Of a DNA stretch of 64,000 bases, positions 16,994 to 25,707 are shown piece by piece. The notes under the pieces are model-generated. The model had not been told where the DNA came from. It saw only the letters and a program-made list of their open reading frames with translations, and made no database searches. The DNA lies in contig VTTJ01000001.1 in the NCBI GenBank assembly GCA_008364785.1, positions 310,001-374,000 on the forward strand. The letters are read 5' to 3'. This DNA is from Bacillus sp. BGMRC 2118. Lineage in GTDB: Bacteria; Bacillota; Bacilli; Bacillales; SA4. Position numbers and translations under genes: made by a program. Position 1 is the first letter of the stretch. Every line of letters begins with the position of its first letter.

Positions 16994-17925
16994 TAACAAT
17001 CACCTACTTCTTCATTAATAATCGTATTTTTTAGAGAACCTAATCCTGTCACTGTTAACTCAACCATATCACCAGATTCAAGCCATCTATGAACCTCTTC
17101 CCCCAGCTCTAGTAAGCATCCTGTACCAACAGTACCCGATCCAATAATCTCTCCAGGATATAATGAAACACCCTTGGAAGCTCTCTCTATCATTTCATTG
17201 AAGGAATAATAGATATCTTTAAAGTTCCCTTTCGATAAGAGTCTTCCATTTACATTTGCCTTCATTTCTAAATTGTAGTTTTCTCCATCTCGATATGGCT
17301 CTAACTCATCTTTTGTTACGATCCATGGACCGATAGTGGTAGCAAAATCCTTCCCTTTGGCAGGGCCTAATCCAACCTTAACCTCTTGAGCCTGTAAGTC
17401 TCGCGCACTCCAGTCATTCATAATACAAAAACCAAAAATATAGGATTGCGCATCTTTTGCTTTAATATTTTTTCCTTTTTTACCTATAATGCATGCTACC
17501 TCTAACTCATAATCTAGTTTTTTAGTAGCATGTGGTTTTTCAATCTCCTGATTTGGCCCTTTAACTGCTAGATGGTTAGAAAAATAGAAAACCGGTACCT
17601 CATACCATTCTGGCACGACGTCAAGTCCCCTTCTACCTCTGGCAGTACGAACATGATCTAAAAATGCGTAAAAATCTCTTATACTAGTTGGTCTAGGTAT
17701 AGGAGCTTGTAAGTTTACAGAATTAAGCAGATATACACCTTGACTAGGGAGATTTTCAGATAAAGAATCTACTACACTTTTATATTTTTCATAGTCTTCA
17801 ATCAGCTTTAACAAATCAGTAGGTAAGTGCCCATCAGTAGCCTCGTTCATATCAATGGCGAACTGTTCATGAATCCATCCACTCACAACATCACCATTTG
17901 GTTTTTGAAATGTAATGAATTTCAT
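16993..17925 (-). CDS. Fumarylacetoacetate hydrolase family protein
   Basis: 310 residues, FAH-fold, Mg-dependent C-C hydrolase; in this context it should split fumarylacetoacetate (or directly maleylacetoacetate) into acetoacetate and a dicarboxylate. Key pieces: RDFYAFLDHVRTARGRRG, KLDYELEVACIIGKKG with the metal Glu residues, FGFCIMNDWSARDLQ with the metal Asp, and GSGTVGTGCLLELG. It lies between the flavin reductase gene (4 bases) and hmgA (1-base overlap). No separate maleylacetoacetate isomerase is present. Confidence 0.9.
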   Translation of the reverse strand: MKFITFQKPNGDVVSGWIHEQFAIDMNEATDGHLPTDLLKLIEDYEKYKSVVDSLSENLPSQGVYLLNSVNLQAPIPRPTSIRDFYAFLDHVRTARGRRGLDVVPEWYEVPVFYFSNHLAVKGPNQEIEKPHATKKLDYELEVACIIGKKGKNIKAKDAQSYIFGFCIMNDWSARDLQAQEVKVGLGPAKGKDFATTIGPWIVTKDELEPYRDGENYNLEMKANVNGRLLSKGNFKDIYYSFNEMIERASKGVSLYPGEIIGSGTVGTGCLLELGEEVHRWLESGDMVELTVTGLGSLKNTIINEEVGDC

Positions 17926-17929
17926 CAGA

Positions 17930-18541
17930 TCACCTTTTTCTCACAATTTCAAATGTGTCAGACATAGGTCTCGTGTATAGGTTTCCTGTTAATCTACCTA
18001 TTGGATTGAGCTTCTCCGTATTTATTTTTCCGTCATAGTACAATTCATCATCAATATGAACATGTTGCACCTTACCGATTACTAGACTCCCACTTCCTGC
18101 ATGTTCACCAAAGTGAAGGACATCATGAAGGACACATTCCAAATGGACCTTACATTCCTTTACACGGTATGGTCGTACTGACTCACTGCGTTCCTTCGTC
18201 AATCCGGAGACCTCGAACTCATCAATTCTCGCTTCAAATTCCGGTGCTGTTTCATTCATCTTTTGTGCAATTGCGTCACTTACAATATTAATCACAAACT
18301 CCTTCGTATGCTCAATATTGAGAAGTGTATCCTTTTTATCACCGGTACTCCCTCTCCTCATTGGAGAAAAGCAGATTAATAGAGGATCCGCACAAATAGC
18401 TGTAAAAAAGCTAAATGGTGCAAGATTGGAATTTCCATGTTCGTCCATTGTTGATACAAAAGCAATCGGTCTCGGAACGATTGAACCTACTAGTAATTTA
18501 TATGCATCTTGCCAAGGTAACGTATGAGGTGCAATATCCAT
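17930..18541 (-). CDS. Flavin reductase family (DIM6/NTAB) protein
   Basis: 203 residues, FMN-binding split-barrel domain. The motif GSIVPRPIAFVSTMDEHGNSN and the core FSFFTAICADPLLICFSPM are characteristic, and a late GKVQHVHIDDELY supports it. Members reduce free FMN with NAD(P)H or bind FMN for a partner oxygenase. It starts one base before the aminotransferase stop region and precedes fahA by 4 bases, so it belongs to the tyrosine operon. Its role there is not established; no partner monooxygenase is adjacent. Confidence 0.85.
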   Translation of the reverse strand: MDIAPHTLPWQDAYKLLVGSIVPRPIAFVSTMDEHGNSNLAPFSFFTAICADPLLICFSPMRRGSTGDKKDTLLNIEHTKEFVINIVSDAIAQKMNETAPEFEARIDEFEVSGLTKERSESVRPYRVKECKVHLECVLHDVLHFGEHAGSGSLVIGKVQHVHIDDELYYDGKINTEKLNPIGRLTGNLYTRPMSDTFEIVRKR

Positions 18542-19651
18542 CTATTTGAAATCCCCCTGTCTAACCATTTGTTGGAGTACTAAAATAAACTTTTGATTAT
18601 CTTCTCTATTGCCGATTGTATAGCGAATCATAGTTGGATATCCCAGTAAACTACCAGAACGAACCACAATACCATTTCGAAGTAATTCATGAGCTATTTC
18701 ATCTCCGGTAATAGAGCAATCAATCATCATAAAATTCGCTTCTGAAGGGAAATAAAAAAGACCAAGTTTCTCTAGCTCTTCTACAAGGAATACTTTCTCC
18801 ATTTGATTTTTCTGTTTACACGTTTGAACGTGAGAGACGTCTTGTATGGAAATTTCTGCTGCACGTTGTGCAACTTGATTGACATTAAACACATCTTTTA
18901 CTTTCGTCAGTTGAGTGGCAATCTCTTCATTCATTACACCATAGCCGACACGTAAACTCGCTAGACCATATATCTTTGAGAAAGTTCGTAAAATAATTAG
19001 ATTTGAGAACTTACTTAAGAGTGGTATTGTTTGTAAATAATCATCAGTCGTAACATATTCATAATAAGCTTCATCTATAATCACTAAAATGTGGGATGGT
19101 ATTTGTTCTATAAAGGATCGTAATTCTTCTTTTCCAACAATTGTTCCAGTAGGGTTATTAGGATTGCATACAAAGACCATTTTCGTCTCTTCCGTAATGG
19201 CCTTTAACATTCCTTTTAGGTCATGAACTCCATTTATTAGTGGAACGAGAACCGGCTTCCCTCCTTCCAAATAAACATTTGACCGATATCGCGGAAATGT
19301 CTTGTCAGCCATTACAGCTTCATCACCAGGATTAAGGTAAGCTTTTGCAATGAGCCTAATTACTTCGTCTGAGCCATTACCGAAAACAAGCTGATTTTTG
19401 TTTACTTGAAGTTGTTCACTAACTGCAGCTGCTAAATCCGTCACAGCTCCATCTGGATATAAATGAAGACTCTCCGCTAATTCTACTAAGTAGTTCCTCA
19501 CCTTTTGCGAGCACCCGTATATGTTTTCATTCTCAGAAAGTTTACGAATGCTTTCCAAACCGAATTCTGCTTGTATTTCACTTAAACGCTTTCCAAGAAC
19601 ATATGGTGAAATCGATTCTACTTCGGTTCTCGTTTTGATTTTCATCGTCAT
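18542..19651 (-). CDS. Class II (HisC-like) aromatic aminotransferase
   Basis: 369-residue PLP enzyme related to histidinol-phosphate aminotransferase. N-terminal VESISPYVLGKRLSEIQAE, the CNPNNPTGT motif, IDEAYYEYV (Asp), RTFSKIYGLASLRVGYG with the PLP lysine, and a late R in MIRYTIGN are seen. HisC-type enzymes readily accept tyrosine and phenylalanine. Being directly followed by tyrosine-degradation genes, it most likely converts tyrosine to 4-hydroxyphenylpyruvate, the substrate of HppD upstream. No histidine genes are nearby. Confidence 0.85.
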   Translation of the reverse strand: MTMKIKTRTEVESISPYVLGKRLSEIQAEFGLESIRKLSENENIYGCSQKVRNYLVELAESLHLYPDGAVTDLAAAVSEQLQVNKNQLVFGNGSDEVIRLIAKAYLNPGDEAVMADKTFPRYRSNVYLEGGKPVLVPLINGVHDLKGMLKAITEETKMVFVCNPNNPTGTIVGKEELRSFIEQIPSHILVIIDEAYYEYVTTDDYLQTIPLLSKFSNLIILRTFSKIYGLASLRVGYGVMNEEIATQLTKVKDVFNVNQVAQRAAEISIQDVSHVQTCKQKNQMEKVFLVEELEKLGLFYFPSEANFMMIDCSITGDEIAHELLRNGIVVRSGSLLGYPTMIRYTIGNREDNQKFILVLQQMVRQGDFK

Positions 19652-19708
19652 TCTGATACCGCCCCTTCTTCAACTATAGGAATAAATCTTTTCCTTATTA
19701 CCTATAGA

Positions 19709-19733
19709 AAAGGGAGATCATTTTCATCTCCCT
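19709..19733 (-). terminator. Terminator or attenuator after hppD
   Basis: AAGGGAGAT pairs with ATCTCCCTT around CATTTTC; leftward it is followed by TTTTCT. It lies between hppD and the aminotransferase gene, so it may set a higher level of hppD message. Confidence 0.7.
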
Positions 19734-19744
19734 TAACCAATTAC

Positions 19745-20860
19745 TTATAAATTTCCACGTTTTTCTTGTTCACGTTCAATAGATTCAAAGAGAGCCTTGA
19801 AGTTCCCTTCACCAAATCCTCTTGCACCTTTACGCTGTATAATCTCAATGAATAGCGTTGGTCTGTCTACGATAGGCTTTGTAAAAATTTGCAATAAATA
19901 CCCTTCATCATCACGGTCAACAAGTATATTCAATTCGCGAATTTTTTCAATTTCTTCATCTATCTGTCCAACGCGTTCTGAAAGCATTTCATAGTAAGAA
20001 TCTGGAGTGCTTAGGAATTCGACACCATTCTTCTTCAGTACGCCTACTGTTTTGACAATATCCTCAGTTAGGATGGCGATATGCTGAACTCCTGGCCCGT
20101 TATAAAACTCTAAATATTCTTCAATTTGCGATTTTCTCTTTCCTTCTGCCGGCTCATTAATTGGAAATTTAATTCTACCGCCATTATGCATTACTTTAGA
20201 CATTAGTGCAGAGTATTCTGTTGTAATATCTTTATCAGAGAAGTGCTTTAATTCTTTAAAGCCCATTACCTTTTCATAATATGAAACCCACTCATCCATT
20301 CTTTCAACGTTTCCAACTACATGGTCAACACCGATGATACCAGCATCCTCTGCCTGCAAAGCGAAGTCAGCTGGTACAAAACCTGGCATAAATAATCCTT
20401 TATAGTTTTTACGTTCAATCAGTGTATGGATTGTATCACCGTATGTACCGATAATTGCCTTTTTAATCGTCCCGTGTTCGTCTGTTAATTCAATTGGTGG
20501 CATAATCTCTATTGCCCCTCTTGATACTGCTTCACTGTAAGCCTTTTCAACATCAGCCACAGTTAACGCTACGTCCTTTACCCCATCACCATGTTTCTTA
20601 ATAAAAGAAGCAACCCTACTACTCTCAGTTAATGATCCAGTTACAACTAATCGTACTCTGCGCTGTTGCAACACGTAGGAAACAGTTTCTCTATTTCCTG
20701 TTTCTAAACCGGAATAAGCAACAGGCTTAAACCCATAAGCTGTACAAAAGAAATGACATGCTTGCTTTGCATTTCCACTATAAATCTCTAAATAATCTAC
20801 ATCTGTTACTGGAAAGAAATCTTCCACTTCTGTTTGTGCATTTAACGTTTTTTCTGACAT
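19745..20860 (-). CDS. hppD: 4-Hydroxyphenylpyruvate dioxygenase
   Basis: 371 residues, Fe(II)-dependent non-heme dioxygenase converting 4-hydroxyphenylpyruvate to homogentisate. Two vicinal-oxygen-chelate domains are seen. The C-terminal catalytic domain has the metal ligands in IIGVDHVVGNV (His), GPGVQHIAILT (His) and TLFIEIIQRKGA (Glu), followed by the conserved C-terminal helix RGFGEGNFKALFESIEREQE. Length matches bacterial HPPDs. It has its own promoter upstream and a terminator downstream, before the rest of the tyrosine operon. Confidence 0.96.
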   Translation of the reverse strand: MSEKTLNAQTEVEDFFPVTDVDYLEIYSGNAKQACHFFCTAYGFKPVAYSGLETGNRETVSYVLQQRRVRLVVTGSLTESSRVASFIKKHGDGVKDVALTVADVEKAYSEAVSRGAIEIMPPIELTDEHGTIKKAIIGTYGDTIHTLIERKNYKGLFMPGFVPADFALQAEDAGIIGVDHVVGNVERMDEWVSYYEKVMGFKELKHFSDKDITTEYSALMSKVMHNGGRIKFPINEPAEGKRKSQIEEYLEFYNGPGVQHIAILTEDIVKTVGVLKKNGVEFLSTPDSYYEMLSERVGQIDEEIEKIRELNILVDRDDEGYLLQIFTKPIVDRPTLFIEIIQRKGARGFGEGNFKALFESIEREQEKRGNL

Positions 20861-20910
20861 CTCAATACCCTCCTATTTTAAATTCAAAAAATTATAAACT
20901 ATCTGACTTC

Positions 20911-20940
20911 ACTATACTAGTAATTGCCAAATTATCTCAA
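20911..20940 (-). promoter_or_regulatory. hppD promoter
   Basis: Reading leftward TTGAGA (20935-20940), an 18-base spacer and TATAGT (20911-20916). The sequence GCGTTATAG lies about 20 bases further upstream and resembles the PaaX half-site CGTTATAT. Confidence 0.55.
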
Positions 20941-20981
20941 GAGTCTCGTTTAAAGCTATAACGCTTTGTAGTGGTAAAGAA

Positions 20982-22406
20982 CTAAACGAATTCTTTTGAT
21001 TTCGGTTTTGGTGGTAGATGAACTGCCTTCCCCTTTAAACCTTCCACAGATTCTAGTAAACTTTCATTTATACTAGGGTGTGCATAATAGGGGAATGAGA
21101 AGTCTTCCTCACGTGCTGCCATCTCCATGCCAATCGTACTAGTTGATAATAATTCAATTGCACCGTAACCTATCATATGAATTCCAACGATCATTTCACT
21201 TTTTGCATCTGATATTACTTTAACAAAACCATCTCTTTGTCCAACCACACTAGCAAACCCATTTGATTGAAGAGGAGCTTGTGAAACTCTAATCTCTTCA
21301 TACTCTTTCTTCGCTTGTTCTTCTGTTAAGCCAACATAGGCAATTGGTGGATTAGCATGTATAACAGTAGGGATATGAAACTCATCAAGTTCACTATTTA
21401 TTCCTGCAATCACTTCTGCAGCTACCTTACCTTGTTTAATGGCTATGACTGCAAGTTTGTCGGACGATGTAACATCACCAATTGCCAGAATATGTGGCAG
21501 GGATGTTTGGCATTTTGTATTGGTAATAATAAATCCTTCCTGATTACATTGAATAGATAATCGATTAATTCCAAGTTCTTCTACATTTGGTTTTTTTTCA
21601 TGACTAATGAAACAATGAGAGCCTTCAAGTGTAACTTCACCATTTTTCATTTCTATTGTCATTTGTATAAGGTCTTGATCTTCTGATATGCCCCGTAGTC
21701 TATTACCTTTATATAATTTAATTTTTGATTTTTTCAATAAACGTGATAATTCACGGTTGATTGAAAAATCTAATTGAAAATCTTCTTCCGGTAGACAAAA
21801 AGATACTTTCGCTCCCAATTGTTGAAAGGTCATCGCAACTTCAATAGATATGTAGTCCGAACCATATACGATCAAGTGGTCAGGTACTTCATTTAGAGAG
21901 TAAATCGTTCTTTCGTCTAATACTCGGTTTGAATGGGGTATATCGTTTTTGTTTAACATAGCCCCAGTTGCAATAATTGCGTTTTTGAACTTATACACAT
22001 CAAATTGATGACCAGACTCTACACCAATTTTTTCCTCTGATATAAAATAGCCAGTTCCACTTACAACCTCTACCTTATTAGCCTTACAAAGTGCTTCTAC
22101 ACCTTTACGTAGCTGCATGATCACTTTTTCTTTATATTGGTGAAGCTGTAATAAGTTCATATTAAATTGTTCTAACTCGATTCCAAACTCGTGCATGTCA
22201 CGTAATTCGCTATATTTCTTTGCGCTGGTCGTAAATACTTTTGAAGGGATGCATCCTTCATTTAGGCAAACACCACCTAAATTCGTCTTTTCAACTAGCG
22301 TTACAGATAAACCTAGTTGCGATGCACGAATGGCTGCATGGTAGCCACCAGGTCCACCACCTAAAATGACAACGTCTCGTTCTTGTGCTAATTCCCCTAC
22401 AACCAT
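20982..22406 (-). CDS. Dihydrolipoyl dehydrogenase (E3) of a 2-oxoacid dehydrogenase complex
   Basis: 474 residues, FAD disulfide oxidoreductase that reoxidises E2 lipoamide with NAD+. It has an N-terminal FAD motif GGGPGGYHAA, redox pair in GGVCLNEGCIPSK (two Cys), a central NAD domain, the second FAD motif LAIGDVTSSDKLA, and the dimer-interface catalytic HPSINE near the C-terminus. Its ATG lies directly beyond the E2 stop; it is the last gene of the E1-E2-E3 set. The phenylpyruvate assignment rests on gene context only. Confidence 0.93.
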   Translation of the reverse strand: MVVGELAQERDVVILGGGPGGYHAAIRASQLGLSVTLVEKTNLGGVCLNEGCIPSKVFTTSAKKYSELRDMHEFGIELEQFNMNLLQLHQYKEKVIMQLRKGVEALCKANKVEVVSGTGYFISEEKIGVESGHQFDVYKFKNAIIATGAMLNKNDIPHSNRVLDERTIYSLNEVPDHLIVYGSDYISIEVAMTFQQLGAKVSFCLPEEDFQLDFSINRELSRLLKKSKIKLYKGNRLRGISEDQDLIQMTIEMKNGEVTLEGSHCFISHEKKPNVEELGINRLSIQCNQEGFIITNTKCQTSLPHILAIGDVTSSDKLAVIAIKQGKVAAEVIAGINSELDEFHIPTVIHANPPIAYVGLTEEQAKKEYEEIRVSQAPLQSNGFASVVGQRDGFVKVISDAKSEMIVGIHMIGYGAIELLSTSTIGMEMAAREEDFSFPYYAHPSINESLLESVEGLKGKAVHLPPKPKSKEFV

Positions 22407-23597
22407 TTACACCAACTCCAGCAACATAAAGGTAGGATTTTCTATTAACTTTGCAAAATGATTCGTAAATTTCACTGCCGTTGCTCCATCAACAACTCGA
22501 TGGTCAAAGGACATGGATATATTCATCATTGAACGTATAACAATCTCATCCTTTTTATTTACAATTGGCATCTTTTTCGTCTTGTGAAACGATAATAATG
22601 CTACTTCAGGATGATTGATTATGGGAGTTGCCCCTATTGAACCACCTAGTGGACCAACATTACTAATTGTAAATGTACTTCCTTTTACTTCATTAATTGT
22701 TAACGCATTTTCAATTGCCTTTTTTGTTAACGCCTTCATCTCCGTATGTAACTGTTTGAGACTTTTCTTCTCAACGTTTTGAACGACAGGTACAATTAAT
22801 CCTTCTTGAGTATCTGTTGCGATGCCAATATGATGCTCATCAAGTAGACGAATCACTTCATTTTCTTCATCTAGTACAGCATTGAATATCGGGTATTGTT
22901 TTAGCGAAAGGGAGAGGGCTTTTAAGAAAAAAGCATTTGCAGAAATCCGAATATCTTCTTCCTTCAACTGTTCTCGTATATGGATTAATTCTGTTACATC
23001 AACTTCCTCAAAATGTGTGCAGTGAGGAATCGTGACGAGTGATTGCTGCATTTTATTTCCGATTTGTTTTCTTCTTCCCCTAAATGGAATCGTTGAACTA
23101 GTAGTCTGTTGACTATCCTTTGATTCTGATTTCTCAGCCGGTACGACAATTGATTGAACCTTGGACTCTGCCTTGATTTGCATATAGACATCTTCATCCG
23201 TAATTCTGCCACCTGGGCCTGTTCCAATTACTAAATCAATATTGACACCATTTTCTCTAGCAATCTTCCTCGTATAGGGTGATGCTAAAACCCGTTTCGA
23301 CTTGGTATTACTAGCTTGTAGATTCCTAGGTGTCTCTTTATAAGTCTGAACAATGGTAGTATTCTCATCCTCAATAATCATAACCGTTGTCCCAACTGCA
23401 ATTGTTTCTCCAGTACCCACAACAATTTCCTTCACAATACCTGATTTTGGTGCTGGTATCTCTGCTACCATCTTATCAGTTTGTACTTCAACAACTGGCT
23501 CATCAGCCTTAACTACATCACCCACTTTTACAAAAAAGTGAGTAATATCCGCTTCAGTCATTCCCTCACCAATATCATGAAGCTTTACTTCAACCAT
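22407..23597 (-). CDS. Dihydrolipoamide acyltransferase (E2)
   Basis: 396 residues. The N-terminal lipoyl domain carries the modified lysine in VQTDKMVAEIPAP. The peripheral subunit-binding domain follows (LASPYTRKIARENGVN, GTGPGGRITDEDV). The C-terminal catalytic domain has SFDHRVVDGATA with the active-site His and Asp. One lipoyl domain, as in branched-chain-type E2. AGGGGGT six bases before the ATG at 23595-23597 decides the start. The acyl group it carries is probably phenylacetyl, from its neighbours, but acetyl or branched acyl groups are alternatives. Confidence 0.92.
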   Translation of the reverse strand: MVEVKLHDIGEGMTEADITHFFVKVGDVVKADEPVVEVQTDKMVAEIPAPKSGIVKEIVVGTGETIAVGTTVMIIEDENTTIVQTYKETPRNLQASNTKSKRVLASPYTRKIARENGVNIDLVIGTGPGGRITDEDVYMQIKAESKVQSIVVPAEKSESKDSQQTTSSTIPFRGRRKQIGNKMQQSLVTIPHCTHFEEVDVTELIHIREQLKEEDIRISANAFFLKALSLSLKQYPIFNAVLDEENEVIRLLDEHHIGIATDTQEGLIVPVVQNVEKKSLKQLHTEMKALTKKAIENALTINEVKGSTFTISNVGPLGGSIGATPIINHPEVALLSFHKTKKMPIVNKKDEIVIRSMMNISMSFDHRVVDGATAVKFTNHFAKLIENPTFMLLELV

Positions 23598-23608
23598 ACA
23601 CATACCCC

Positions 23609-24604
23609 CTAAAACTTCATTACCTTTTCAATGGCCTCCATGACCCTTTTTGTTGTCGGTAAATAATCATCCTCAAAACCAAAATAGGGAACAGGTGTAT
23701 CAAATCCAGTTACCTTTTCAGCTGGTGCTTTTTGATACAGAAACGAATAATCATTAATAATTTGTAAAATATCGTTTCCAACTCCACTTGTCGAATGTCC
23801 TTCATGCACAATCACTGTTCTTCCTGTTTTTTGAACAGAATTCGTTATGAGCTCCCGGTCTAGTGGATATAAAGAACGCAGGTCAATTACATCGCAATGA
23901 ACTCCATTCTTTTTCATTTCTTCTGCTGCCTTCATTACAAGCGGAATCATTGCACCCCAAGCAAAAACAGATACATCCTCCCCATCCATCAAACGGTTAC
24001 CTTTTCCTATTTCAATTACATACTTTCCATCTGGTACTTCCTCTTTAAACGCACGGTAAGAACGCATTGGTTCAAGGAATAGCACAGGATCAGGATCTTC
24101 AATTGCTGCAATTAATAAACCTTTTGCATCATATGGATTAGAAGGACAAACAACTTTCATCCCCGGCATATGTGTAAACAATGCTTCCGTACTATCCGAG
24201 TGAATTTCCGGTGCGCGTACACCAGCCCCGTATGGAGCACGTATGACCATTGGAACCGTATAATGTCCCATTGTTCTAGACCGAAGTCTTGAGGCGTGTG
24301 TCATAATTTGCTCATAAGCAGGGTAAATGAAACCAAGAAATTGTATCTCTACCACTGGACGAAAACCACAAACAGCCACTCCGATTGCAGCACCAACAAA
24401 TCCAGCTTCACTTAAAGGTGTATCTAGAACCCGAACGTCACCAAATTCTTCTTGCAGCCCATCTGTAGCTCTGAAAACACCTCCGTTTCTACCGATGTCT
24501 TCTCCTAGTAAAACAACATTTTCTTGTTCCTTCAGCATTATTCGCATCGCATCTGTAATAGCTTGAACCATTGTTAATGTTTTTGTTTTAACGGCTGTTT
24601 GCAT
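23609..24604 (-). CDS. 2-Oxoacid dehydrogenase E1 component, beta subunit
   Basis: 331 residues, transketolase-type pyrimidine-binding and C-terminal domains of thiamine-dependent E1beta. Typical runs are VVLLGEDIGRNGGVF, DTPLSEAGFVGAAIGVAVCG, RAPYGAGVRAPEIHSDSTEA, VVCPSNPYDAKGLL and IDLRSLYPLD. A longer in-frame extension exists, but GAGGTG before the ATG at 24602-24604 and family N-termini fix this start. It overlaps the end of E1alpha by 17 bases, supporting coordinated translation of the heterotetramer. Confidence 0.93.
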   Translation of the reverse strand: MQTAVKTKTLTMVQAITDAMRIMLKEQENVVLLGEDIGRNGGVFRATDGLQEEFGDVRVLDTPLSEAGFVGAAIGVAVCGFRPVVEIQFLGFIYPAYEQIMTHASRLRSRTMGHYTVPMVIRAPYGAGVRAPEIHSDSTEALFTHMPGMKVVCPSNPYDAKGLLIAAIEDPDPVLFLEPMRSYRAFKEEVPDGKYVIEIGKGNRLMDGEDVSVFAWGAMIPLVMKAAEEMKKNGVHCDVIDLRSLYPLDRELITNSVQKTGRTVIVHEGHSTSGVGNDILQIINDYSFLYQKAPAEKVTGFDTPVPYFGFEDDYLPTTKRVMEAIEKVMKF

Positions 24605-25670
24605 GTGTTTCACCTCTCTTATGGTTGAGTAAGGCTTCTTTTTGTTCAATAATGGACCAGGTTGGACGTTCGAAAACATAATCGAATATATCCTCTGGAT
24701 TTGCTTTTGGAAATTGCTCCATTTCTTGGATTGCTTCATCTATTTCAGTTGACATCTTATTATCAAGATTGGTCATCCACTCTTCATCAAACCATCCGTT
24801 ATTCTTCATTAACCTCTCCACTCTTAGAAGAGGATCTGTTGTTTCTCTTCTATTAGCGCTCTCGGATTGATCACGGTATTTCGTTGGATCGTCAGCTGTT
24901 GTGTGGGCACCATAACGCCAGGTAACAGACTCTATTAAGGTAGGACCTTCTCCATTTCTAGCCTTTTCAAGTGAACGTAGTGTCTCAAAGTAGACCGAAA
25001 ATACATCATTCCCATCTATTCGAATACCTTCCATATCATATGCTAATGCTTTTTGGGCAATGGTTTTCGTTTTCATTTGCTTATGCAATGGGACAGAAAT
25101 GGCATACCCATTATTTTGATTGAAGAAGACAACTGGAGCATTCAATACACTCCCCATATTTAACGCTTCATGGAAATCACCTTCTGACGTTGCTCCGTCC
25201 CCAAAATATACAATGGCGGCATTCTTCGTCCCTTTCAGTGATTCGGCATAAGCTGCCCCAACTGCATGTGGCAATTGTGTTGCGATCGGTATACCCGGCG
25301 GAAAAATCTTTTTACCTGATGGTGGTACACACCCTTCATTACGTCCGTTCCAGAATAATAGAATGTTTACTAACGAATGACCGAACGTCATAGTAGCACC
25401 ATGGTCCCGATAGGAAGGAAATAACCAATCACCACTATTTAACGCAATAGCACTTCCAACTTGAGAGGCTTCCTGCCCTTCAAATGGAGCATACGTACCA
25501 ATTCGTCCTTGTCGTTGTAAACTGACACATTTACGATCAAATACTCGTATTCGGACCATTTGTTCATAAAACTTGTATACTAGTTCTCTCGTAATTTTAG
25601 TTTTATAGTTGTGATCTACAATATTTCCTTGCTCATTAACGATCGTTTTAATTGGAAATTGATTTTCCAT
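24588..25670 (-). CDS. 2-Oxoacid dehydrogenase E1 component, alpha subunit
   Basis: 360 residues, thiamine diphosphate-binding E1alpha. The TPP motif is intact: GDGATSEGDFHEALN followed by NQNNGYAIS. The substrate-loop region FEGQEASQVGSAIAL and the regulatory loop YRYGAHTTADDPTKYR are also seen. E1alpha takes part in decarboxylation of the 2-oxoacid and reductive acylation of E2. It begins 38 bases after the phenylalanine dehydrogenase stop, so the transaminated product phenylpyruvate is the natural candidate substrate; pyruvate and branched-chain acids cannot be excluded from sequence alone. Confidence 0.92.
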   Translation of the reverse strand: MENQFPIKTIVNEQGNIVDHNYKTKITRELVYKFYEQMVRIRVFDRKCVSLQRQGRIGTYAPFEGQEASQVGSAIALNSGDWLFPSYRDHGATMTFGHSLVNILLFWNGRNEGCVPPSGKKIFPPGIPIATQLPHAVGAAYAESLKGTKNAAIVYFGDGATSEGDFHEALNMGSVLNAPVVFFNQNNGYAISVPLHKQMKTKTIAQKALAYDMEGIRIDGNDVFSVYFETLRSLEKARNGEGPTLIESVTWRYGAHTTADDPTKYRDQSESANRRETTDPLLRVERLMKNNGWFDEEWMTNLDNKMSTEIDEAIQEMEQFPKANPEDIFDYVFERPTWSIIEQKEALLNHKRGETHANSR

Positions 25671-25707
25671 TTACACACCCCTTATCTCTATTTCCATCAT
25701 GTTAAAA

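Noticed and set aside
20982..24604. Housekeeping pyruvate or branched-chain dehydrogenase assignment
   Set aside because: Not excluded by sequence, but placement after PheDH and beside paa genes makes phenylpyruvate the better first hypothesis; no bkd or pdh neighbours (ptb, buk, ptsI-type genes) are present.
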